A DNA stretch of 64,000 bases from Xanthobacter sp. YC-JY1 (GTDB lineage Bacteria > Pseudomonadota > Alphaproteobacteria > Rhizobiales > Xanthobacteraceae), in contig NZ_CP032674.1 of the NCBI RefSeq assembly GCF_021730305.1, positions 5,069,001-5,133,000 on the forward strand, written 5' to 3'. The notes beneath the pieces were generated by a model. The model was not told the DNA's origin, searched no databases, and was given only the letters and a program-made list of their open reading frames with translations. Position numbers and translations under genes: made by a program. Positions 18,906-30,618 of this stretch are shown here, one piece after another. Numbering within the stretch: position 1 is the first letter of the stretch; every line of letters begins with the position of its first letter.

Positions 18906-18927
18906 ATTGCGTGTCTTGAGCCTCGCC

Positions 18928-21900
18928 TCACAGCGAGCGCTGGATCACCTCGACGCGGTAGCACTCGATCACGTCGCCAGCGCGCATGTCCTGGTAGTTC
19001 TCGAAGGACATGCCGCAATCCTGGCCGGCGTTCACGGTGTTGACCGCATCCTTGAAGCGGTTGAGCGTCGCGAGCTTGCCCTCGTGGATCACCACGTTGT
19101 CGCGGATGAGGCGCACGTGCTGGCCCTTCTCCACGATGCCGTCGGTGACCTGGCAGCCCGCCACCTTGCCCACCTTGGAGACCAGGAAGATCTCCTTGAT
19201 GAGCGCGTTGCCCAGCATGGTCTCGCGGTTGATGGGCGCGAGCAGGCCGCTCATGGCCTTCTTCACGTCATCCACGAGGTCGTAGATGATGTTGTAGTAG
19301 CGGATCTCGATACCCGCCCGATCGGCCGCGTCGCGCGCTTCCTTGTTGGCGCGCACGTTGAAGGCGATGATCGCGGCGCCGGAGGTTTCCGCCAGCGTCA
19401 CGTCGCTTTCGTTGATGCCGCCCGCGCCGGAATGGATGATGCGGGCCTGCACCTCGTCGTTGCCGACCTTCTCCAGCGCGCCGATGATGGCTTCCACCGA
19501 ACCCGACACGTCGCCCTTGATGATGAGGGGGAATTCCTTCCGCCCCGAAGCCTTCACCTGGCTCATCATCTGCTCCAGAGAGCCGCGGATGGTGGCGGAA
19601 CGGGCCGCCGCCTTCTCGCGCTTCTGGCGCTGGCGGTAATCGGTGATCTCGCGGGCGCGGGCCTCGTTCTCGACCACGGCGAGGCGGTCGCCCGCCTCAG
19701 GCGTGCCGTTGAAGCCCAGCACTTCCACGGGGAAGGAGGGGCCTGCCGCGTCCACGGTGGCACCGGTGTCGGAGATGAGGGCGCGCACGCGGCCCCACTC
19801 GGCGCCGGCCACCACGATGTCGCCCACGTGCAGGGTGCCGCGCTGGACGAGAACGGTGGCCACCGGGCCCCGGCCGCGATCGAGCTTGGCTTCCACCACG
19901 GTGCCTTCGGCGTCGCGGTTCGGATTGGCGCGCAGGTCGAGCAGTTCGGACTGGAGGGCGATCGCCTCCAGGAGCTTGTCGAGGTTGAGATGCTCCTTGG
20001 CGGAGACCTCCACCTCGAGCGTCTCGCCGCCCATGCTCTCCACCTGCACTTCATACTGAAGCAGTTCGGAGCGCACGCGCTCGGGCTTGGCGCCGGGCTT
20101 GTCGATCTTGTTGATCGCCACGATCAGCGGCACCCGCGCCGCGCGGGCGTGGTTGATGGCTTCCACCGTCTGGGGCATCACGCCGTCGTCGGCCGCCACC
20201 ACCAGCACCACGATGTCCGTCACCTTGGCGCCACGGGCGCGCATGGCGGTGAAGGCGGCGTGGCCGGGGGTGTCGATGAAGGTGATCTTCGAGCCCGAGG
20301 GTGCGGTCACCTGGTAGGCGCCGATGTGCTGGGTGATGCCGCCGGCTTCGCCGGACACCACGTTCGCCTTGCGGATGGCGTCAAGCAGCGAGGTCTTGCC
20401 GTGGTCGACGTGGCCCATGATGGTCACGACGGCCGGACGCGGCAGCAGGGTCTCGGGGGCGTCCGGGGTATCGAACAGGCCTTCCTCGACGTCGCTCTCC
20501 GACACGCGGCGCACGGTGTGGCCGAGATCCTCGGCGATGAGCTCGGCGGTATCGGCGTCGATCACGTCGGTGATCTTCACCATCTGCCCCTGCTTCATCA
20601 GCATGCGGATCACGTCCACGGCCCGCTCCGACATGCGGTTGGCGAGTTCCTGGATGGTGATGGTCTCCGGCAGGATCACCTCGCGGGCGATCTTTTCCTT
20701 GCTCTCCTGCTGCCGGTGGCCGGTCATGCGCTGGGTACGGCGGCGGAACGAGGCCACCGAACGCTGGCGCTCTTCCTCACCCGACTGGGCGGTGACGAGC
20801 GTCAGGCGGCCGCGCTGCTTCTCCTGGCCGGCGGGGGCGCGGGGCACCTTGACCGGGGCGACCGGACGCGCGGGACCACGGCGCACGGCGCCGCCGCCAC
20901 GGCGTTCCTCTTCTTCGCTGCCACCCTCGGTCGGGGCGGTGGTGCCGGCCGGACGGGGGGTGAGCGGACGCGCGGTGGTCGTGCCGGCGGGACGGGCGCT
21001 CGCGCCCTGGTCCTCGCCGCCGAAGCGCTTGCGCGCTTCCTGCTCGGCCTTGCGCTTCTTGTCTTCTTCCTGGGCGCGGCGGGCCTCGTCCTCGCGCTTG
21101 CGGGCCTCGGCGGCCTCACGCTCGGCGCGCTCGGCACGCTCGCGCTCGGCGCGGCGACGGGCCTCCTCCTCGGCCGCGCGGCGCTCCTCGGCCATGCGCT
21201 GCTCTTCGACCGCGCGGACGCGGGCGTCGGCAAGCGCGCTGGCGCGGGCGTTGCGCTCTTCCTCGGTCAGGGTGCGCAGCACCACGCCGGAACCGCCGGG
21301 ACGCTGCTGGCCGGGACGGGCCGGACCACCACCACCGGGACGGCGGTCACGATCCGAACCGGGACCACCGGAACGCGGCGGCTGGCCGGGCCGCGAGGGC
21401 TGGCCGGGGCGCGACGAGGACTGGCCAGCGGAACCGGGACGCGAGGTCTGGCCGGACGCGGAACGCGGTCCCTCGGAGGGACGCGCGCCGGACGGCGCGG
21501 ACGGACGGGCCGCGGTAGGCGCAGACGGAGCCGCCGGCTTCGGCGCGGGAGTGGGAGCCGGAGCGGCGGCCACGGGAGCGGCGGGCGCAGCCGCCTCGAC
21601 CTTGGCAGGAGCCGGCTCGGCCGCGACCGGAGCCGCAGGCGCCGGAGCAGGTGTGGGGGCGGGAGCAGCCGGTGCGGCAGGCGCCTTCGCTTCCACCGGA
21701 GCGGCCGGCGCAGGCGCGGCGGCAGCCGGAGCGACAGGAGCGGGAGCGGCCGGAGGCGCAGCAGGCGCCTTCGCCTCTACCGGGGCGGCCGGTGCAGGCG
21801 CGGCGGGAGCCGGAGCGGACGGAACGGGAGCAGCCGGTGCGGGGCGGGCGGGAGCCGCCGGAGCGGCAGGCGCCTTCGCCTGTGCAGGCGGGGCAGCCGG

Positions 21901-22104
21901 AGCCGGCGCCGCTGGCGCGCTCCCGTGGCCTGCCTCACCTGGGGCGATGACGCGGCGCTTCACCTTCTCGACCACGACCGCCTTCGAGCGGCCATGGCTG
22001 AAGCTTTGGCGCACCGTTCCCTGCTCCACCGGGCGCTTCAGCGTGAGCGTCTTGCCGGGGGCGGGATGCAGCGTCTTGTCGCCTGGGGTCTTGGTGTCGT
22101 TCAT
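18928..22104 (-). CDS. infB: Translation initiation factor IF-2
   Basis: The product has 1058 residues. This GTPase places initiator tRNA on the 30S subunit and drives subunit joining. The G1 motif is in [21 protein letters not shown]3 in [15 protein letters not shown], and G4 in AINKID. Ahead of it lie the IF-2 N-terminal associated block ([25 protein letters not shown]) and a very long low-complexity region of Ala/Pro and charged Arg/Glu repeats covering about the first 400 residues, as is common in Alphaproteobacteria. The start ATG overlaps the ylxR-type stop (ATGA). Very long open frames on the opposite strand here are shadows of the Ala/Pro-rich code. Confidence 0.97.
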   Translation of the reverse strand: MNDTKTPGDKTLHPAPGKTLTLKRPVEQGTVRQSFSHGRSKAVVVEKVKRRVIAPGEAGHGSAPAAPAPAAPPAQAKAPAAPAAPARPAPAAPVPSAPAPAAPAPAAPVEAKAPAAPPAAPAPVAPAAAAPAPAAPVEAKAPAAPAAPAPTPAPAPAAPVAAEPAPAKVEAAAPAAPVAAAPAPTPAPKPAAPSAPTAARPSAPSGARPSEGPRSASGQTSRPGSAGQSSSRPGQPSRPGQPPRSGGPGSDRDRRPGGGGPARPGQQRPGGSGVVLRTLTEEERNARASALADARVRAVEEQRMAEERRAAEEEARRRAERERAERAEREAAEARKREDEARRAQEEDKKRKAEQEARKRFGGEDQGASARPAGTTTARPLTPRPAGTTAPTEGGSEEEERRGGGAVRRGPARPVAPVKVPRAPAGQEKQRGRLTLVTAQSGEEERQRSVASFRRRTQRMTGHRQQESKEKIAREVILPETITIQELANRMSERAVDVIRMLMKQGQMVKITDVIDADTAELIAEDLGHTVRRVSESDVEEGLFDTPDAPETLLPRPAVVTIMGHVDHGKTSLLDAIRKANVVSGEAGGITQHIGAYQVTAPSGSKITFIDTPGHAAFTAMRARGAKVTDIVVLVVAADDGVMPQTVEAINHARAARVPLIVAINKIDKPGAKPERVRSELLQYEVQVESMGGETLEVEVSAKEHLNLDKLLEAIALQSELLDLRANPNRDAEGTVVEAKLDRGRGPVATVLVQRGTLHVGDIVVAGAEWGRVRALISDTGATVDAAGPSFPVEVLGFNGTPEAGDRLAVVENEARAREITDYRQRQKREKAAARSATIRGSLEQMMSQVKASGRKEFPLIIKGDVSGSVEAIIGALEKVGNDEVQARIIHSGAGGINESDVTLAETSGAAIIAFNVRANKEARDAADRAGIEIRYYNIIYDLVDDVKKAMSGLLAPINRETMLGNALIKEIFLVSKVGKVAGCQVTDGIVEKGQHVRLIRDNVVIHEGKLATLNRFKDAVNTVNAGQDCGMSFENYQDMRAGDVIECYRVEVIQRSL

Positions 22105-22865
22105 TCCGTATCCGTTCCTTGCATCCGGCCGGGGTCATGCGGGAGATCAGCACCATGGCTCAAATCGTTGCCATGGCTGGGGTTTGGACCCTGCCCGAGC
22201 GTCTCGCCGATGGACGTACCCGTCCGCCAGCGCGAGAGCCTGTGGCAGCGCTCCAGAAACCCTTTGGCCGTCGGATGCGCGAGCAGCGCCGCATGTACCA
22301 CATTTGACCGCCCTAACGCCAAGTCCAAATCGATGCCGGGAAAGCAATCGACCACGGCAGCCGCGCGGAAACCGGCAGCCTCGACCTGTCGCAGGAGGGC
22401 ATTGAGCTTGCGCACCCCGTCCGGGCGCGCGTCACTGGCGTTGAGGACGACCAGCACATCGCCGGTGCCCAGGGCCGCCTCGACCTTGGTGTGCCCCGTC
22501 ACGACCCGTCCCGCCTTGTTGGCGAGGGAGAGGGCGGCGAGGGCGTCCTTGTAGAGAAGCCGATCCACCAGATCGGCGAGATCGGGCGCAGCCTTGCCGC
22601 GGCCCTTGAAGGCGCGGCCGAAGGCCTTTTTCTTCAGCGCCGTTTCGAGATCGGCCCGCGTGGCGCCCACCCAGGCACCGCGGCCGGGGAGCTTACGCGA
22701 AAGATCCGGGATGATGGCGCCATCGGGCGCCATCACGAAACGCAGCATGTCGGCCACCGGCAGCACCCGCCGCGTGGCGAGGCACAGGCGCGACAAGGGT
22801 GCCCGCGCCGCAGACAAGCTGCGCGGCCCTCCGTCCGTCTCGTCCTCGTCCAGTATCGCGAGCAC
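22101..22865 (-). CDS. YlxR-type RNA-binding protein (DUF448 plus L7Ae-like domain)
   Basis: The product has 254 residues. The first ~100 residues are a YlxR/DUF448 domain: [41 protein letters not shown]. Residues ~105-205 look like an L7Ae-like RNA-binding fold ([22 protein letters not shown]). The arrangement between nusA and infB is the standard one for this family, which acts in RNA metabolism. The start is GTG 22865, placed 10 nt after AAGGAG; there is no better ATG. It follows nusA by 20 nt and overlaps infB by 4 nt. Confidence 0.88.
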   Translation of the reverse strand: MLAILDEDETDGGPRSLSAARAPLSRLCLATRRVLPVADMLRFVMAPDGAIIPDLSRKLPGRGAWVGATRADLETALKKKAFGRAFKGRGKAAPDLADLVDRLLYKDALAALSLANKAGRVVTGHTKVEAALGTGDVLVVLNASDARPDGVRKLNALLRQVEAAGFRAAAVVDCFPGIDLDLALGRSNVVHAALLAHPTAKGFLERCHRLSRWRTGTSIGETLGQGPNPSHGNDLSHGADLPHDPGRMQGTDTE

Positions 22866-22885
22866 CAGTGGTCATCTCCTTAGGC

Positions 22886-24477
22886 TCAGGCGTCTTCGGC
22901 CGGGGCTTCTTCACCCTCGGCTTCAGGCTCGGCCTCGATCCAGCCCGCGGTGACGCGGGCCTGCATGATGAGCGCTTCCGCGTCCTCGCGGGAGAACTCG
23001 AATCCGTCCAGCGCGCCGGCATGGCGGATGGTCTCGCCATCCTTACGCTCGCTCCAGCCGATGAGATCGTCGGTGGCGCAGCCGGCGAGGTCCTCGACGG
23101 TCTTGATGTCGTTCTCGCCGAAGGCCACCAGCATCTTGGAGGTGACGCCGGGCACGTCCTTCACCTCGTCCTCGACGCCCAGCTCCTTGCGGCGGGCATC
23201 GAGCGCCTCTTCCACCTCGGCGAGGTGCTTGAGAGCGCGGGACTGCAGTTCGGCGGCGGTGTCCTCATCGAAGCCTTCGATGGAGGCGAGTTCGGAGATC
23301 GGCACGTAGGCGATCTCCTCCACCGAGGTGAAGCCCTCGGAGGTGAGCAGCTGGCCCATCATCTCGTCGAGATCGAGGGCCTCGGAGAACATCTTGGTGC
23401 GCTCGGCGAATTCCTTCTGCCGCCGCTCGCTCTCCTCCTGCTCGGTCATGATGTCGATGTCCCAGCCGGTGAGCTGGGTGGCAAGGCGGACGTTCTGGCC
23501 GCGGCGGCCGATGGCCAGCGACAGCTGGGCGTCGGGCACCACCACCTCGATGCGCTCGCGATCCTCGTCGAGCACCACCTTCACCACCTCGGCGGGGGCA
23601 AGGGCGTTGACGATGAAGGTGGCGATGTCCGGGTTCCAGGGGATGATGTCGATCTTCTCGCCCTGCAGCTCGTTCACCACCGCCTGCACGCGCGAGCCGC
23701 GCATGCCGACGCAGGCGCCGACCGGGTCCACGGACTGGTCGCGGGAGATGACGGCGATCTTGGCGCGGGAGCCGGGATCGCGGGCCACCGCCTTGATCTC
23801 GACGATGCCGTCATAGATCTCGGGCACTTCCTGCGCGAACAGCTTCGCCATGAACTGGGGATGCGTGCGGGAGAGGAAGATCTGCGGGCCGCGCGGCTCG
23901 CGACGCACGTCGTAGATGTAGGCGCGGATGCGATCGCCGGTCTTCACCGTCTCGCGCGGCAGAAGCTCGTCGCGGCGCAGGATGCCTTCGCCGCGGCCGA
24001 GGTCCACGACCACGTTGCCGTACTCGACGCGCTTCACGAGGCCGTTCAGCACGTCGCCGATGCGGTCCTTGTACTCGTCATACTGCCGGTCGCGCTCGGC
24101 CTCGCGCACCTTCTGCACGATGACCTGCTTCGCACTCTGCGCGGCGATGCGGCCGAAATCGAAGGGCGGCAGCGTGTCGGCGATGGTGTCGCCCACCTGC
24201 GCCGCGGGATTGTGGCGGCGGGCGCCGTCCAGCGTGATCTCGGTGGCGGTGTTCTCCACCTCGTCCACCACGAGCAGGTGACGCGCCAGGCGCAGCTCGC
24301 CGGTGCGCGGATTGATGTCGGCGTGGATGTCCGTCTCCTGGCCGTAGCGCGAGCGCGCGGCCTTGGCGATGGCATCTTCCATGGCGGCGATCACGATGCT
24401 GCGGTCGATGGACTTCTCCCGCGCGACCGCATCGGCGATCTGCAGGAGCTCCAGCCGGTTTGCGCTGACGGCGACCA

Positions 24478-24478
<1 letters not shown>
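22886..24478 (-). CDS. nusA: Transcription termination/antitermination factor NusA
   Basis: The product has 530 residues. It binds RNA polymerase and nascent RNA. Visible parts: the N-terminal NusA domain ([37 protein letters not shown]), an S1 domain (about 135-200), two KH domains ([25 protein letters not shown] and [23 protein letters not shown]), and two C-terminal helix-hairpin-helix repeats ending in an acidic tail. The start overlaps the rimP stop as TGATG, which fixes it. Confidence 0.96.
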
Positions 24479-25402
<924 letters not shown>

Positions 25403-25596
25403 TTTCCGCCGGGCGCGGCGGCTCGGCACCGGCGCCCGAAATTCATATGGCCATCAGGCCCGCCCGGCACCCCGGAGGGCGCATTCCGATGTCGCTGGAC
25501 ACCGGATAAGCAGAAAAGGAGCGGGTCCCGACCGGGGCCCACTCTCATCACCTTCGACTGCGATGGCGCTGAGGCATCCCCATGGGGGACGGCGCT

Positions 25597-25624
25597 AATA
25601 TAGACGGAAATGCCGGAGGCGCAA
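25597..25624 (-). promoter_or_regulatory. Candidate housekeeping promoter of the rimP-nusA-infB operon
   Basis: On the minus strand, TTGCGC (-35, 25624-25619) and TATATT (-10, 25602-25597) are separated by 16 nt. It is the best sigma-70-like match in the region and points at rimP, with a predicted leader of about 250 nt. Confidence 0.45.
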
Positions 25625-25905
25625 GTCTGCCGTTGCGAACCGGCGGGACCCGCGCCCAGCGCATGGCACGTCCGCCATACCCGAACCCGCCCGCCGCAAT
25701 TGCGCCGCACGCAGGGTGTTGAAGGCCGCCGACCGCGCTCCGCCTCGACCCGTCGACGGAGACGCCAGCGCCGAAGAGCCCGCCATCGCCGCATCGTGAT
25801 GGCCCGTCAGCGCCTGATCCGCCACCGCTGCCGGATCAACCAGACATTCGAACCGCCGGCCCGAGCGAGGATCAAGTCCTTGCGTTTCTCGACCGGACCG
25901 CGCGA

Positions 25906-25935
25906 CCGCCGGGATGGAGCGCTCCATCCCGGCGG
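25906..25935 (-). terminator. Perfect 30-nt palindrome after the universal stress gene
   Basis: A 15-bp perfect inverted repeat without spacer (centre GGAGC/GCTCC) lies 10 nt past the stop of the minus-strand stress gene. It has no T run. A factor-dependent terminator or mRNA 3'-end structure is most likely; a dimeric-protein binding site is possible. Confidence 0.5.
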
Positions 25936-25944
25936 TGCATGCCT

Positions 25945-26457
25945 TCAGGCCAATCCATCCAGCTCCTGATCGGTCAGCGCGCCCGGCACGATGGTGACCG
26001 GAATGGGAAACCGCGCCGCATGGCCGGCGGCGAGGGAGGCCACCAGCGGCCCCGGCCCGTCCTTTCCGGTCCCGGCGGCCAGCACCAGGATGGCAATGTC
26101 GCGGTCCTCGTGGATCACGGCTCCGATGGCTTCCGCCAAGGCGCCCTCGCGGATCACGGTTTCCGGGGCGACGCCGGCCACCTGCCGCGCCCGCGCGACA
26201 TATTTGGCGAGCCGGGCCTCCATCTCCTCATGCGCCTCGGCCCGCATCAGGTCAGCGACGCCGAGCCATTGCTGGCTGACGCCTTCAAGTTCCAGAACCC
26301 CCAGCATCACCACCCCGCCCTCGGTGCCGGCGGCGCGGCGGGCGGCGTAATAGACGGCGCGGTCGCATTCCGGGGTATCGTCCACCACCACCAGGAACTT
26401 GCGACGATGCCCGGGTTCGCGGCTCTGGCGCGGGGCTACGGTCCGCGTGGGGATCAT
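25945..26457 (-). CDS. Universal stress protein (UspA-like) family
   Basis: The product has 170 residues. The Usp fold is visible: RKFLVVVDDTPECDRAVYYAARRA at the start, GGVVMLGVLELEGVS, then ETVIREGALAEAIGAVIHEDRDIAILVLAAG and PVTIVPGALTDQELDGLA. The ATP-binding G-x2-G-x9-G(S/T) motif is not clear (GTGKDGPGPLVASLAA is only partly like it), so ATP binding is uncertain. Start 26457 is supported by GGGAGAG upstream; the longer open frame has an unlikely Arg/Pro-rich start. Confidence 0.82.
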   Translation of the reverse strand: MIPTRTVAPRQSREPGHRRKFLVVVDDTPECDRAVYYAARRAAGTEGGVVMLGVLELEGVSQQWLGVADLMRAEAHEEMEARLAKYVARARQVAGVAPETVIREGALAEAIGAVIHEDRDIAILVLAAGTGKDGPGPLVASLAAGHAARFPIPVTIVPGALTDQELDGLA

Positions 26458-26640
26458 GACGGCTCTCCCGGATCGGATCTCTGGGGCGGGGCCGCCCATG
26501 GTGGCACGGCGGCGGGGGCGCGGGGGAGAGGATTTTCCAGCCCTCCCCACCCGGTTCGCATCGGGCGCCGCATGGGCTAGAGGGAGACGTCAGAGGCAAT
26601 CGCGACGCCGCCCGGCGTCCGAAGGGGAAAGGACCAAGGC

Positions 26641-27078
26641 GTGTCGGAACTCAAGCTCGATCAGGCCCAGACCATCGTCACGACCGCGCTCGCCCATGCC
26701 CGGGCCGGCAGCATGAACCCGCTCGCGGTCTGCGTGCTCGACGCGCGCGGCGCGCTCAAGGCGGCCGGCTCCGAGGACGGCACCAGCCTCAACCGCATGG
26801 ACATCGCCCTCGGCAAGGCCAAGGGCGCGCTGGCGCTGGGCATGGGCTCGCGCGCGCTGTTCAAGCGGGCGAAGGACCAGCCCTTCTTCATCGCCGCCGC
26901 CACCTCGGCTATCGGCGGCTCGCTGATCCCGGTGCCGGGCGGCGTGCTGATCCGTTCCGGCGACGGCAAGGTGATCGGCGTGGTCGGCATCTCCGGCGAC
27001 ACCTCCGACAATGACGAGGCCTGCGCCATCGCCGGCATCACCGCCGCCGGCCACATGCCCGACCAGGGTGCCGACTGA
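26641..27078 (+). CDS. GlcG/HbpS family heme-binding-type protein
   Basis: The product has 145 residues starting at GTG 26641. The sequence is typical DUF336: MNPLAVCVLDARGALKAAGSEDGTSLNRMDIALGKAKGAL, then GGSLIPVPGGVLIRSGDGKVIGVVGISGDTSDNDEACAIAGI. Family members include GlcG and the heme-sensing HbpS; the biological role is often unclear. It has no signal peptide. It stands alone, divergent from the universal stress gene and upstream of rpsO. Confidence 0.85.
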   Translation: MSELKLDQAQTIVTTALAHARAGSMNPLAVCVLDARGALKAAGSEDGTSLNRMDIALGKAKGALALGMGSRALFKRAKDQPFFIAAATSAIGGSLIPVPGGVLIRSGDGKVIGVVGISGDTSDNDEACAIAGITAAGHMPDQGAD

Positions 27079-27409
27079 GCGCCATTGCCCGTCCACGCAC
27101 GGGCGGGGCGCGCGCCCGGAGGCGGCGAAACATTCCGCTGGCCGGGCGCGGAAATTTGGCTATAGTCCGCCGCGCGGACGGTGCCCCTCGGGGCGCCGCG
27201 TTTCCTGTTGGCGGCATAATATGCTGATAACCATACGGAAACGGCAACGGGCGGTCGCTGGACCGCACCCGCGTTTCGCACACCCTCGACCGTGCTGGAC
27301 GACATCCCGGCCCGGCCGACCGGAGACCGAGAGCCTGCCGCTACCTCCTGGAGGGACCCGGCGCCAGGGCTTCCGGCTCCTTCCCACTCTCTGTTGAAAG
27401 GATTGACCG
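27079..27409 (+). other. Intergenic region upstream of rpsO with weak promoter-like sites
   Basis: This is a 331-nt stretch without a credible gene. Two possible -10 elements occur on the plus strand: TATAGT at 27161-27166 and TAATAT at 27217-27222, neither with a convincing -35. One of these probably starts the rpsO-pnp transcript. AAAGGA precedes the rpsO ATG. Confidence 0.35.
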
Positions 27410-27679
27410 ATGTCGATCACGGCAGAGCGCAAGCAGGCGCTCATCAAGGACTTTGGTGCCAAGGACGGCGACACGGGTTCGCCCGAGGTGCAGGTGGCGA
27501 TCCTCACCGAGCGCATCACCAACCTCACCGAGCACTTCAAGTCCCACAACAAGGACAACCACTCGCGTCGCGGGCTGCTCAAGCTCGTCTCGCAGCGGCG
27601 CAGCCTCCTCGACTATCTGAAGAAGAAGGACGAGGGCCGCTACAAGTCCCTCATCGGCCGTCTGGGCATTCGCCGCTGA
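27410..27679 (+). CDS. rpsO: 30S ribosomal protein S15
   Basis: The product has 89 residues, the normal S15 length. The sequence has [54 protein letters not shown], which is unmistakable. S15 binds 16S rRNA early in 30S assembly and often represses its own message. It is followed by pnp after 232 nt, the same order as in E. coli. Confidence 0.98.
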   Translation: MSITAERKQALIKDFGAKDGDTGSPEVQVAILTERITNLTEHFKSHNKDNHSRRGLLKLVSQRRSLLDYLKKKDEGRYKSLIGRLGIRR

Positions 27680-27718
27680 CGCCGGTTACCGGCGCCGGCC
27701 GGCGACAGGCTGGCGCCG

Positions 27719-27741
27719 CGCGCCCCCGCCACGGGGGCGCG
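27719..27741 (+). promoter_or_regulatory. Hairpin in the rpsO-pnp spacer
   Basis: A 9-bp perfect stem (CGCGCCCCC / GGGGGCGCG) with a 5-nt loop and no T run lies 40 nt past rpsO. In E. coli the rpsO-pnp spacer carries an RNase III site through which PNPase autoregulates; this hairpin is a candidate for the same role here. Confidence 0.4.
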
Positions 27742-27911
27742 TATACGCAGCGGGCATGGGGCCTGCTGCGGGTCCGTGAATGGAAGAAGCCATGGCAGGA
27801 TCGCCGGACGCAACCGTCGGAGCCCCCGTATGAGGGTTTGGCTTCGCGCGGCGCGTCCGGCCGTCTTGCTCATGGCTTTTTTCGTTCGCGCCTGAACTGA
27901 AAGAGCAAGAC

Positions 27912-30092
27912 ATGTTCGACATCCACCGCGAAGAGCTGGACTGGGGCGGAACCACCCTCACCCTCGAGACGGGCAAGATGGCCCGCCAGGCCGACGGCTC
28001 CGTGCTGGCCACCTATGGCGACACCAAGGTTCTCGCCACCGTCGTTTCGGCCAAGGAGCCGAAGCCGGGCCAGGACTTCTTCCCCCTCACCGTGAACTAC
28101 CAGGAAAAGACCTACGCGGCCGGCCGCATCCCCGGCGGCTACTTCAAGCGCGAGGGTCGTCCGTCCGAGAAGGAGACGCTGGTCTCCCGCCTCATCGACC
28201 GCCCGATCCGCCCCCTGTTCCCCGAGGGGTACAAGTGCGACACCCAGGTGGTCGTCACCGTGCTGGCGCATGACCTCGAGAACGATCCGGACGTGGTCGC
28301 CCTGGTCGCCGCCTCCGCCGCGCTGACCCTCTCCGGCATTCCCTTCATGGGCCCGGTGGGCGCCGCCCGCGTCGGCTTCATCGACAATGAATATGTGCTG
28401 AACCCCACCGTCGACGAGGTGAAGGAAAGCTCCCTCGACCTCGTGGTCGCCGGCACGGGCGACGCGGTGCTGATGGTGGAATCGGAAGCCAAGGAGCTGC
28501 CCGAGGAGATCATGCTCGGCGCCGTGATGTTCGGCCACCGCCACTTCCAGCCGGTGATCGAGGCCATCATCAAGCTAGCCGAGAAGGCCGCCAAGGAGCC
28601 CCGCACCTTCGCGCCGCTCGACGTCTCGGAGATCGAGGCCAAGGTGAAGGAGATCGCCGAGCACGATCTGCGCGCCGCCTACAAGATCAAGCAGAAGCAG
28701 GACCGCTACGCCGCCGTCGGCGCCGCCAAGTCCAAGGTGAAGAAGTATTACGAGGAGCTCGCCATCGGCGGCACGACCGTGCCGAACCCGCAGGTGGTCT
28801 CCGAGGTGTTCAAGGCGCTCGAAGCCAAGATCGTGCGCTGGAACATCCTCGATGACGGCATCCGCATCGACGGCCGCGACGTGCGCACCGTGCGCCCGAT
28901 CGTCTCCGAGGTCGGCATCCTGCCGCGCGCCCACGGCTCTGCTTTGTTCACCCGCGGCGAGACGCAGGCCCTCGTGGTCGCCACCCTCGGCACCGGCGAG
29001 GACGAGCAGTTCATCGACAGCCTGGAAGGCACCTATAAGGAGCACTTCCTGCTGCACTACAACTTCCCGCCCTTCTCCGTGGGCGAGACCGGCCGCATGG
29101 GCTCGCCCGGCCGCCGCGAGATCGGCCACGGCAAGCTCGCCTGGCGCGCCATCCGCCCCATGCTGCCGGCCAAGCACGAGTTCCCCTACACCCTGCGCGT
29201 GGTGTCGGAGATCCTCGAGTCCAACGGCTCGTCCTCCATGGCCACCGTCTGCGGCACCTCGCTGGCGCTGATGGATGCCGGCGTGCCGCTGCGCCGCCCG
29301 GTGGCGGGCATCGCCATGGGCCTCATCCTCGAGGATGAGAAGTTCGCGGTGCTCTCCGACATCCTCGGCGACGAGGACCACCTCGGCGACATGGACTTCA
29401 AGGTGGCCGGCACGGAGCAGGGCGTGACCTCGCTCCAGATGGACATCAAGATCGCCGGCATCACCGAGGAGATCATGAAGGTCGCCCTCACCCAGGCGAA
29501 GGACGGCCGCGTCCACATCCTCGGCGAGATGTCCAAGGCCCTCACCACCGCCCGCGCGGAGCTCGGCGAGCACGCCCCGCGCATCGAGGTGATGAAGATC
29601 GCCGTGGACAAGATCCGCGAAGTGATCGGCTCCGGCGGCAAGGTGATCCGCGAGATCGTCGAGAAGACCGGCGCCAAGATCAACATCGAGGACGACGGCA
29701 CCATCAAGATCGCCTCCGCCTCGGGCGACTCCATCAAGGCCGCCATCAACTGGATCAAGTCCATCGCTTCCGAGCCGGAAGTGGGCCAGATCTATGAGGG
29801 CACGGTCGTGAAGGTGGTGGACTTCGGCGCCTTCGTGAACTTCTTCGGCTCCAAGGACGGCCTCGTCCACGTGTCGCAGATGGCCAACGAGCGCGTCGCC
29901 AAGCCCTCCGACGTCGTCAAGGAAGGCGACAAGGTGAAGGTGAAGCTCATGGGCTTCGACGAGCGCGGCAAGACCCGCCTGTCCATGAAGGTGGTCGACC
30001 AGACCACCGGCGAGGACCTGGAAGCCAAGGCCAAGGCCGAGCGCGAAGCCGGCCGCACCGCCTCCGAAGGCGAGGCCGGCGCGGCGGAGTGA
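27912..30092 (+). CDS. pnp: Polynucleotide phosphorylase (polyribonucleotide nucleotidyltransferase)
   Basis: The product has 726 residues. It degrades RNA 3' to 5' by phosphorolysis and is a degradosome partner. Visible domains: two RNase PH cores (about 10-230 and 320-540; second core has [19 protein letters not shown] and [20 protein letters not shown]), a KH domain ([29 protein letters not shown], about 565-600) and a C-terminal S1 domain ([21 protein letters not shown], about 625-695). Length is normal. A clean terminator follows. Confidence 0.98.
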   Translation: MFDIHREELDWGGTTLTLETGKMARQADGSVLATYGDTKVLATVVSAKEPKPGQDFFPLTVNYQEKTYAAGRIPGGYFKREGRPSEKETLVSRLIDRPIRPLFPEGYKCDTQVVVTVLAHDLENDPDVVALVAASAALTLSGIPFMGPVGAARVGFIDNEYVLNPTVDEVKESSLDLVVAGTGDAVLMVESEAKELPEEIMLGAVMFGHRHFQPVIEAIIKLAEKAAKEPRTFAPLDVSEIEAKVKEIAEHDLRAAYKIKQKQDRYAAVGAAKSKVKKYYEELAIGGTTVPNPQVVSEVFKALEAKIVRWNILDDGIRIDGRDVRTVRPIVSEVGILPRAHGSALFTRGETQALVVATLGTGEDEQFIDSLEGTYKEHFLLHYNFPPFSVGETGRMGSPGRREIGHGKLAWRAIRPMLPAKHEFPYTLRVVSEILESNGSSSMATVCGTSLALMDAGVPLRRPVAGIAMGLILEDEKFAVLSDILGDEDHLGDMDFKVAGTEQGVTSLQMDIKIAGITEEIMKVALTQAKDGRVHILGEMSKALTTARAELGEHAPRIEVMKIAVDKIREVIGSGGKVIREIVEKTGAKINIEDDGTIKIASASGDSIKAAINWIKSIASEPEVGQIYEGTVVKVVDFGAFVNFFGSKDGLVHVSQMANERVAKPSDVVKEGDKVKVKLMGFDERGKTRLSMKVVDQTTGEDLEAKAKAEREAGRTASEGEAGAAE

Positions 30093-30117
30093 TCCTCCGC
30101 ATCAGCGTTGAATTGAG

Positions 30118-30149
30118 AAGGGCGGCCGCGAGGCCGCCCTTTTCTTTTC
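30118..30149 (+). terminator. Rho-independent terminator of pnp
   Basis: A 10-bp perfect stem (AAGGGCGGCC / GGCCGCCCTT) capped by a GCGA tetraloop runs into TTTTCTTTT, 25 nt after the pnp stop. Confidence 0.9.
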
Positions 30150-30153
30150 AGGG

Positions 30154-30210
30154 TCCCACAGCGCTCCTAAGCGCGACAATGTTCCCACAGAAATCTTCTC
30201 GTGCTATTCT
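30154..30210 (+). promoter_or_regulatory. Promoter and candidate operator of the Xre/RES toxin-antitoxin operon
   Basis: TTCCCA (30182-30187) and TATTCT (30205-30210) are 17 nt apart and point at the antitoxin gene. The 8-mer TCCCACAG occurs twice, at 30154-30161 and 30183-30190, 29 nt apart (about three helical turns), with the second copy on the -35 element. A small inverted repeat GCGCT/AGCGC lies between them. Toxin-antitoxin operons are usually autorepressed, so these repeats are the likely operator. Confidence 0.5.
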
Positions 30211-30237
30211 TTCCACATGAATGCACAGGGAGCTCCT

Positions 30238-30618
30238 ATGCGTGCTGCCCCTCTTGCCGACGCGCCGCTGAGCCAGGGCGCCGTGCTGACCAAGGCGGTG
30301 CTCCGCGCCGCCGACCGGCTTGGCGTGACGGGGGCGACCCTCGCCGCTGTCATCGGCCTCAGCCCCGCCTCGCTGACCCGCATGAAGAAGGGCGAGTTCG
30401 CGCTGGAATCCGGCACGAAGCCGTTCGAGCTGGCCATCCTGTTCGTCCGCCTGTTCCGCTCGCTGGACGCCATCGCAGGAGGAGACGAGCGCATCGCCCG
30501 TGCATGGCTCGCCAACCCCAACACCGCGCTGGACGCCGCCCCCATCGACAAGATCAGGACCATTGCGGGATTGATGGATGTCATCGCCTATCTGGACGCC
30601 CGACGCGCTATCGTCTGA
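30238..30618 (+). CDS. Antitoxin of the Xre/MbcA/ParS family (DUF2384)
   Basis: The product has 126 residues. It shows the family layout: an N-terminal helix-turn-helix-like part (AVLRAADRLGVTGATLAAVIGLSPASLTRMKKGEF) and the C-terminal toxin-binding part (LFRSLDAIAGGDERIARAWLANPNTALDAAPIDKI). It should neutralise the RES toxin encoded next and repress the operon. Two starts compete: ATG 30217 coincides with the predicted transcription start and would be leaderless; ATG 30238 has AGGGAG at ideal spacing and is preferred. It overlaps the toxin gene by 41 nt. Confidence 0.88.
   Translation: MRAAPLADAPLSQGAVLTKAVLRAADRLGVTGATLAAVIGLSPASLTRMKKGEFALESGTKPFELAILFVRLFRSLDAIAGGDERIARAWLANPNTALDAAPIDKIRTIAGLMDVIAYLDARRAIV

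Noticed and set aside
18907-22554. A 1215-codon open frame on the plus strand, and other long frames opposite infB
   Set aside because: It is the antisense shadow of the Ala/Pro-rich infB coding sequence; high GC removes stops. The translation is His/Gly/Arg-rich with no fold, while the minus-strand product is clearly IF-2.
25850-25900. GGTTCGAAT-like sequence (minus strand) considered as a tRNA T-loop
   Set aside because: No acceptor, D-stem or anticodon stem pairing could be built around it.
25595-25969. Open frames of 110 and 119 codons on opposite strands in the rimP upstream region
   Set aside because: Both are Arg-rich with no hydrophobic periodicity, and one overlaps the universal stress gene end. 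Treated as non-coding.
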